Notes under the pieces: model-generated | Seen by the model: only the letters and a program-made list of their open reading frames with translations | What the model was told of the DNA's origin: nothing | The model's database searches: none | Assembly: GCF_036898095.1 (NCBI RefSeq) | Contig: NC_090745.1 | Span: 86,761,382-86,825,381, forward strand | Direction of reading: 5' to 3' | From: Palaemon carinicauda | Lineage: Eukaryota; Arthropoda; Malacostraca; Decapoda; Palaemonidae | Length of the DNA: 64,000 bases | Shown: in pieces, positions 58,921 to 64,000 of the stretch | Numbering within the stretch: position 1 is the stretch's first letter | Layout: each line of letters opens with the position of its first letter | Program-made: the position numbers and the translations under genes

Positions 58921-59216
58921 CTTCCCTCCTCTCCAGACAGCTGTAGGAGCCAGACTCAAGACCTACTGGCAAGCCTGGGAAAGAAGAGGTGCAGACGCTC
59001 AGTCTTTCAAGTGGCTAAGGGAGGGTTACAGAATTCCGTTCTGCCGCAATCCCCCTCTGACCACATCTCCCATCAACCTCTCTCCCAACTACAAGGAGAA
59101 GGACAAGAGGCTAGCGTTACATCAAGAGGTGTCGCTCCTGTTACAGGAGGAGGCAGTGGTGATAGTCCGGGACCATCAATCCCCGGGCTTTTACAACCGT
59201 CTCTTCCTGGTGGCCA
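58718..59216 (+). CDS. DIRS C pol, N-terminal part, cut by J2
   Basis: A frame overlapping the gag end reads ARLKTYWQAWERRGADAQSF, KWLREGYRIPFCRNPPL, RLALHQEVSLLLQEEAVVIV and SPGFYNRLFLVA. This is the standard DIRS RT lead-in up to the position of the usual K-x-x-GGWRP. J2 starts at 59217, so the catalytic part is not in this window. The first 67 codons overlap gag and may be untranslated in this frame. Confidence 0.8.
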
Positions 59217-59461
59217 CCCTCTTAATGAGAGAATGCCTTGATGAAGTCATTGAGCTTCAGCACGGCATTTCATTCCCGTGCTGAATCTTGGTGACGGGCA
59301 AGAGGGCTCTCGAACTTCGGGATATTGCTCCCCCAGTTCGAATCTAAATTTCTCTCTTTCATCTTTTTCTTCTGCTTAATATTACTTCGACCTTCTCTTA
59401 ATTTTATCAAATTTCCTTTCTTTCATCTTGCTGTCCTATCTCTATGATTATTATTTTTCTT

Positions 59462-59532
59462 AGTTATATATATATGTAGATGTATGCATGTGTATGTGTG
59501 TATATGTGTATATATATATGTGTATGTATATA

Positions 59533-59621
<89 letters not shown>

Positions 59622-59680
59622 GTATATGTATGTGTATATGTGTGTATGTGTGTGTGTATATATATATATATTTATTTATT
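59462..59680. repeat. (TA)n/(TG)n microsatellite in J2 5' UTR
   Basis: About 200 bp of TA and TG repeats replaces a short stretch at the same place in J1 (50298-50345). Flanks on both sides align with J1. Confidence 0.95.
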
Positions 59681-60215
59681 TTATATGTTCATTTATTTAT
59701 CTTTTTTTCTATTTTATTTAAATGGCGTGGATATTTCCACATTCGTTATTACTGCCTGCTTAGATGAATGGGAGAAGGGATCACGGTTGGGAGGTATTCG
59801 CATTCAAAGCTATATATGAGAGTATTGGATGGTCTCAGCCATCCCAAAGATGGTCTGGACCTTTTTGGCGGAACTACTCTCAAGGGTTGGGTCATCGGAA
59901 TCCAGGGGGATCCAATCCTTGAGGTGGGACTCATGGCTTTTGGCCGGAAGCCCATCATTACAGATATGGGGAGGATGATTCCATATTACTTTGGTCTCAG
60001 TCCTAACAGGCGGGTTTAGCTTACACCTGTGCCTCTAGATCTGTTTTGATGCTATCCTTCGGGTAGGGTATGGAGTGGATCATCGGGGAAATATACTCTC
60101 ATTGTGCCGATAGTGGAGAATGCAAATTTCCTTTCCAACGTATGATACTTTCTTATAATTCTCAAGCAGGTACCCCAACCAAACAACAAAAAACCTGAAA
60201 ATCCCACCCTTAAAT

Positions 60216-62006
60216 ATGGACCCTTCAAATACTGACTCCCCATCCCCTGGATACGCTGACTCTCCCCCGGCACTGTTGACGACCTCTGCTAATGTGATAA
60301 GGGATAGCTCTGTTGATGACCTCGGAACGGGAAAGGACCATTCTACTGATATTTCTAAATCGAGTAATTTGGGTAACACGAGGAAACTTCGAATCCTCCA
60401 TGTTACACAAATTTCAATAGAAACAAATTATGATGATCTATGTAAAGCATTTGAATGCTATGGATGCATAAAAGAAATAAGGATGAAACTTGAAGCTGAA
60501 ACTTGGGATTCATGGATATCTTATAGTAGTTATGACGAAGCATTTAGTGCAATAAGTAATTTGAATAATATTAAAATTAATAACTTGAATGTCGCGGCTG
60601 CTCTCTGCGATAAGGTACCAAAAGATTTAGATGTGTACAGGCCTGCCGATTGGTTGGAAAAAGGCGCAGATTTAGTCATGCCCTCCCAGAGAAATCCAAA
60701 ACCACCGATGTGGCTTATAGCTGAATCAAAGGGGGTTACAGGGAATTATTTTAAAATATGCAAATTAATTCAGAAAAAAGTAGGAACTATTGCACCAGGC
60801 GATATATCTCGTTTCGGAAAAAATAGTTTCCTTATCCATGCCAAATCCAGTACACAGTCGGTAATATTGTCCAATATGAAATTAAATAATGATGACATTA
60901 AGTTAGATGTCAAACCCCACCTAAATTTTAGCTACGGAAGGGGCGTAGTTTTTAACAGAGACCTATATGATTTTACAGAGGAGGAGATACTGGCCATGTG
61001 TCCATTAAATGTTTGGAAAGTTCATAAAGTCCCAGGTACATCAATGATAATCCTTACGTTCCAGGATGCTGATGTACCTTTTCATATTATTATTGAGAAC
61101 GAAAGGATTAAAGTAAGACCCTTCAAGCAGAAGCCATTGCAATGCTTTAATTGTTTTAAATTTGGGCACCCGTCCAAAGTTTGCAAAAATGAGAAGATGT
61201 GTGGTATTTGCTCCAAATCTTACCATGGAGAGTGTGCACTTGGAGCCAGGTGTTTAAATTGCAGCTCGAATCACAAATCTACAGACAAGATCTGCAAGCT
61301 ATATAAGTTGGAGGAAGCTGCCCTCAACAAATCAAACTTAGAACACATAAGTGTGACCCATGCCAAAAGACTATTAAATAAATCAAATACATATGCTAAG
61401 GCATTAAAATCAAACCAACCTAGCACTGCCAATAGCTCAAAAAAAAGTATACTATCTGACAAAATGTCAAATAACGAGGTAACCTTATCACCTCCGGAGG
61501 CTTTACCACGGTGTATTAACACTAGGTCATTGCCCATTGCTGTACAGCCTTCAGCCGCCATTACAAAAAGTAATACAAACCTCTCTCAGGCCATGTCCTT
61601 GCCTGATCTGATGGAGGTTCCACTTAAGACTAACTTACCTGATGCACCTGTTGTGGGAAAGGTGCAAAAACCTCGAATTCCACCATCTATTAATCGCAAA
61701 AGAGAGAGACCTCCATCTCTCTCTCCACCCTCCATTAGAAACGTTAAGGTTATGACATCAAATAAATTTGATGTTTTGTCTGTTGATGTTTCTAATGAAC
61801 CAGAAGATGGACTGAATAAATCAGAAATTCAAGTTGAGGTCCACCATCCACCTCAACAAATAGATAAAAAGAATACAAAGAAAATCATCAACGTTAAACC
61901 CAACATAACAAGACCACCTCTGAAGAAACCTACTGGTAATAATGTTACATTAAAAACTTCTAATGGGAAGACCTCATCCAAGATGTCTTCCAGAAATAAT
62001 CCATAG
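60216..62006 (+). CDS. J2 ORF1, Gag-like RNA-binding protein (596 aa)
   Basis: ATG at 60216 in the same context as J1. It has the RRM-like part (LRILHVTQISIETNYDDLCK ... WDSWISYSSYDEAFSAI), the GTIAPGDISRFGKNSFLIHA domain and three knuckles: CFNCFKFGHPSKVC, CGICSKSYHGEC and CLNCSSNHKSTDKIC. It is shorter than J1 ORF1 in the Lys/Pro/Ser-rich C-terminal region. It ends in TAG at 62004, in a frame different from ORF2. The ORF2 frame is closed by TAA at 61997, the same place as the J1 ORF1 stop. Confidence 0.9.
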   Translation: MDPSNTDSPSPGYADSPPALLTTSANVIRDSSVDDLGTGKDHSTDISKSSNLGNTRKLRILHVTQISIETNYDDLCKAFECYGCIKEIRMKLEAETWDSWISYSSYDEAFSAISNLNNIKINNLNVAAALCDKVPKDLDVYRPADWLEKGADLVMPSQRNPKPPMWLIAESKGVTGNYFKICKLIQKKVGTIAPGDISRFGKNSFLIHAKSSTQSVILSNMKLNNDDIKLDVKPHLNFSYGRGVVFNRDLYDFTEEEILAMCPLNVWKVHKVPGTSMIILTFQDADVPFHIIIENERIKVRPFKQKPLQCFNCFKFGHPSKVCKNEKMCGICSKSYHGECALGARCLNCSSNHKSTDKICKLYKLEEAALNKSNLEHISVTHAKRLLNKSNTYAKALKSNQPSTANSSKKSILSDKMSNNEVTLSPPEALPRCINTRSLPIAVQPSAAITKSNTNLSQAMSLPDLMEVPLKTNLPDAPVVGKVQKPRIPPSINRKRERPPSLSPPSIRNVKVMTSNKFDVLSVDVSNEPEDGLNKSEIQVEVHHPPQQIDKKNTKKIINVKPNITRPPLKKPTGNNVTLKTSNGKTSSKMSSRNNP

Positions 62007-62020
62007 TTTTCTCCTCCATT

Positions 62021-64000
62021 TTGCAATGGAACTGTCAGGGTTTGAGGGCGAAATATGAAGAACTTAAGCTCCTAATTCATGAGCATTCCCCCATAATTGT
62101 ATGTCTACAGGAAAGTATGCTTGATTCTAACACTCCTAGTCCTCGAGAGTATGTTAGCTATAGAACACCATATAATCAACAAGCAGGGAGCCATGGCGGA
62201 AGTCTCATGTACATTCGTCGAGATGTTCCCCAAATACCCATGTCTATACGTACAACCCTGCAGGCAGTTGTTGTACAAATTGATATAGGGAGAAAATATA
62301 CAATATGCTCTCTGTACTTACCTCCAAATGATAATATTTTATATGATGATTTAGCAGAGGTCATTCAACAACTCCCTCAACCTTTTCTCTTACTGGGAGA
62401 TATGAATGGTAGACATCCTTTATGGGGTGATGTTTTGGCCAACACAAGGGGCAATATTATCTCATCAATTGTGGAGAATGAGGATGTGGGACTCCTTAAT
62501 ACAGGAGAGCCCACACACTTCCATGTTCAGACAGGTACTTTGTCATGCATTGACCTTTCAATTGCAAGCTCTAACTGCCTTCTTGATTTTGATTGGAGGA
62601 CATTAGATGATTGGCATACTAGTGATCATGCACCAATCATTATAAACACCAACAAGGGTCCGCCTTTGCAAAGATCGCCACGTTGGAATCTAGACAAGGC
62701 AGACTGGGTTAAATTTTGTGAGCTAAGTGAAATCGAAGGGAGAGCAGAACAGTTTGAAAGTGTTGATGATGCCATAGACCTACTGAATGGAACTCTTCAT
62801 ACAGCAGGAGTCAATTCAATTCCCAAAACAACAGGGTTATTCAAACGACGACCAGTCCCGTGGTGGTCTTCAGAACTAACTGCACTCCACAGAGCCACAA
62901 GAAGATCTCTAACACGATTGCGTAGACGCAGAACTGATGAGAATTTAATAATGTACAAGAAATGTAGAGCACAGTTCCGTCGTGCCATGAAAGAAGCAAG
63001 GCGCCAGTCATGGATGTCTTTTGTTTCCTCTATTAACAGTAGAACACCACCATCTTCTGTGTGGAGGAAAGTAAAAAAGATAGCTGGCAAATTCACCCCC
63101 AACCCACCACCAGTGTTGAAGGTGAATGGCCAGTATGTAACTGAAGCAAATGAAGTTAGCAATGCCCTGGCTAATCATTTTTCAAATGTATCCAGCAAGT
63201 GTGAAGGAGCCCCTGGTCACCAGTATAGGAGCACTGAAGAAAAGAAAATTTTAAATTTTGCAACAAGGGAAGAATCGTATAATTCTCCTTTCACTGAAAG
63301 AGAATTTGATTCCGCACTTGCTCATTGCAACGATACAGCCCCTGGACCCGATGGAATTCCATATGCAATGATTAAACATGTACATTTTAATACAAAGCTA
63401 TTTATTTTAAGCATTATTAATAGAATATGGCATGATCATAGTTACCCAAGTGTTTGGGAACTAGCCATTATTTTAGCCTTTTTAAAACCCGGTAAAGACA
63501 AGTTTTTAGCAGCAAACTATCGTCCTATTGCATTGACATCTTGTTTATGTAAAATCATGGAGAAGATGGTCAATGCAAGGCTGATATGGTACCTTGAAAA
63601 GAAAGGTATTTTATCACCGATTCAATGTGGATTCCGAAAAATGCACTCAACGACTGATGTGTTGATACGACTTGAGTCATCTATTTGTGAAGCCTTTGCT
63701 TCCAAACAGCACCATGTTACAGTATTTTTTGACCTTGAAAAGGCATATGATACCACATGGAGATATGGTATTCTTAAAACCATTCATGAATTGGGATTGA
63801 GAGGAGAGCTGCCACTATTTATTCAGGCATTTCTTTCACGTAGAGTTTTTCAAGTGAGAGTGGGGGAAACTCTATCAGAGAGTAAGTGCCAGGAAGAAGG
63901 AGTTCCTCAGGGTAGTGTGCTGAGTGTAACCCTTTTTGCACTAGCAATTAATGGGATATCCTCAGCCATTCCCCAGGATGTTCTCTCAACACTATTTGTG
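62021..64000 (+). CDS. J2 ORF2, endonuclease-RT, partial at the window edge
   Basis: Open from 62000 to the window end without a stop (about 660 codons seen). Endonuclease: QWNCQGLRAKYEELK, CLQESMLD, LLGDMNGRHPLWGD and DWHTSDHAPIII. RT: VFFDLEKAYDTTWRYGIL and GVPQGSVLSVTLFAL; the window ends just at LSTLFV before the catalytic DD. A 3-bp in-frame deletion relative to J1 (near 63265) removes one Arg. As in J1, no ATG stands before the catalytic endonuclease residues; the nearest in-frame ATG follows LQES. 62021 is a nominal TTG. Confidence 0.9.
   Translation, partial: MQWNCQGLRAKYEELKLLIHEHSPIIVCLQESMLDSNTPSPREYVSYRTPYNQQAGSHGGSLMYIRRDVPQIPMSIRTTLQAVVVQIDIGRKYTICSLYLPPNDNILYDDLAEVIQQLPQPFLLLGDMNGRHPLWGDVLANTRGNIISSIVENEDVGLLNTGEPTHFHVQTGTLSCIDLSIASSNCLLDFDWRTLDDWHTSDHAPIIINTNKGPPLQRSPRWNLDKADWVKFCELSEIEGRAEQFESVDDAIDLLNGTLHTAGVNSIPKTTGLFKRRPVPWWSSELTALHRATRRSLTRLRRRRTDENLIMYKKCRAQFRRAMKEARRQSWMSFVSSINSRTPPSSVWRKVKKIAGKFTPNPPPVLKVNGQYVTEANEVSNALANHFSNVSSKCEGAPGHQYRSTEEKKILNFATREESYNSPFTEREFDSALAHCNDTAPGPDGIPYAMIKHVHFNTKLFILSIINRIWHDHSYPSVWELAIILAFLKPGKDKFLAANYRPIALTSCLCKIMEKMVNARLIWYLEKKGILSPIQCGFRKMHSTTDVLIRLESSICEAFASKQHHVTVFFDLEKAYDTTWRYGILKTIHELGLRGELPLFIQAFLSRRVFQVRVGETLSESKCQEEGVPQGSVLSVTLFALAINGISSAIPQDVLSTLFV

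Larger units (their letters stand above)
49241..59216 (+). mobile_element. DIRS retrotransposon C, interrupted by J1 and J2
   Basis: Left ITR-like sequence at 49275-49480 (ACCCGATAATCATGTAGC, CACCAGCGCCATCTGTGG), gag from 49654, and pol beginning about 58718. Gag is cut at 50048 by J1 and resumes at 56577. Pol is cut at 59216 by J2, and the rest lies beyond the right edge. Left of the ITR the DNA is the family B end. Confidence 0.8.
59217..64000 (+). mobile_element. I-clade-like non-LTR retrotransposon J2, runs off the right edge
   Basis: The same 5' start (CCCTCTTAATGAG), UTR, ORF1 and ORF2 order as J1. The 5' UTR is longer because of a (TA)n expansion. The left flank is DIRS C pol. The right flank and target duplication are outside the window. 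By eye the UTR and the RT part are about 98-99% identical to J1, while ORF1 is only about 80%. Confidence 0.92.

Overview
The window looks like nuclear DNA of a decapod crustacean (a shrimp-like or crab-like animal; species not determinable). The grounds are very abundant and long (TA)n, (GA)n and (TG)n microsatellites, several DIRS-type tyrosine-recombinase retrotransposons, and non-LTR elements of the kinds common in decapods. I see no bacterial or organellar features. No complete host gene is recognisable; the only host-gene candidate is one short exon at about 18.06-18.20 kb.

Layout. (1) 0-20.7 kb is AT-rich. It holds a decayed minus-strand non-LTR element at the left edge with a 2A-like motif, many microsatellites, short repeats with microsatellite tails, and a nested pair at 10.98-15.97 kb: a minus-strand RTE-like element split by a plus-strand RTE-like element with a 7-bp target duplication. 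A possible N-acetyltransferase exon, a ~210-bp direct repeat and a MITE-like unit follow. (2) 20.8-48.5 kb is GC-richer and built of DIRS elements on the plus strand. Element 1 (20785-32205) carries two successive gag-pol cassettes between one pair of inverted terminal repeats. Element 2 (32466-47913) is split inside gag by Element 3 (33191-40954). The fragment of a fourth family (YR only) lies at 47.9-48.5 kb. (3) 49.2 kb to the right end is a further DIRS element (C). Its gag is interrupted by a full-length I-clade-like LINE, J1 (50049-56563, 13-bp target duplication). Its pol is interrupted by a second copy, J2, from 59217 past the right edge.

Function. DIRS elements encode Gag, a polyprotein of reverse transcriptase, RNase H and a methyltransferase-like domain, and a tyrosine recombinase (YR). 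They are thought to integrate as circles using the YR. The internal complementary regions that template circle closure can be read here directly. The LINEs encode an RNA-binding ORF1 and an endonuclease-RT-RNase H ORF2. Almost every DIRS copy is broken by stops or frameshifts. J1, and J2 as far as seen, have open frames and look young. The relative order of insertion can be read: DIRS C is older than J1 and J2, Element 2 is older than Element 3, and the minus RTE is older than the plus RTE.

All family assignments come from motifs read by eye. Percent identities are estimates, and no database search was run.
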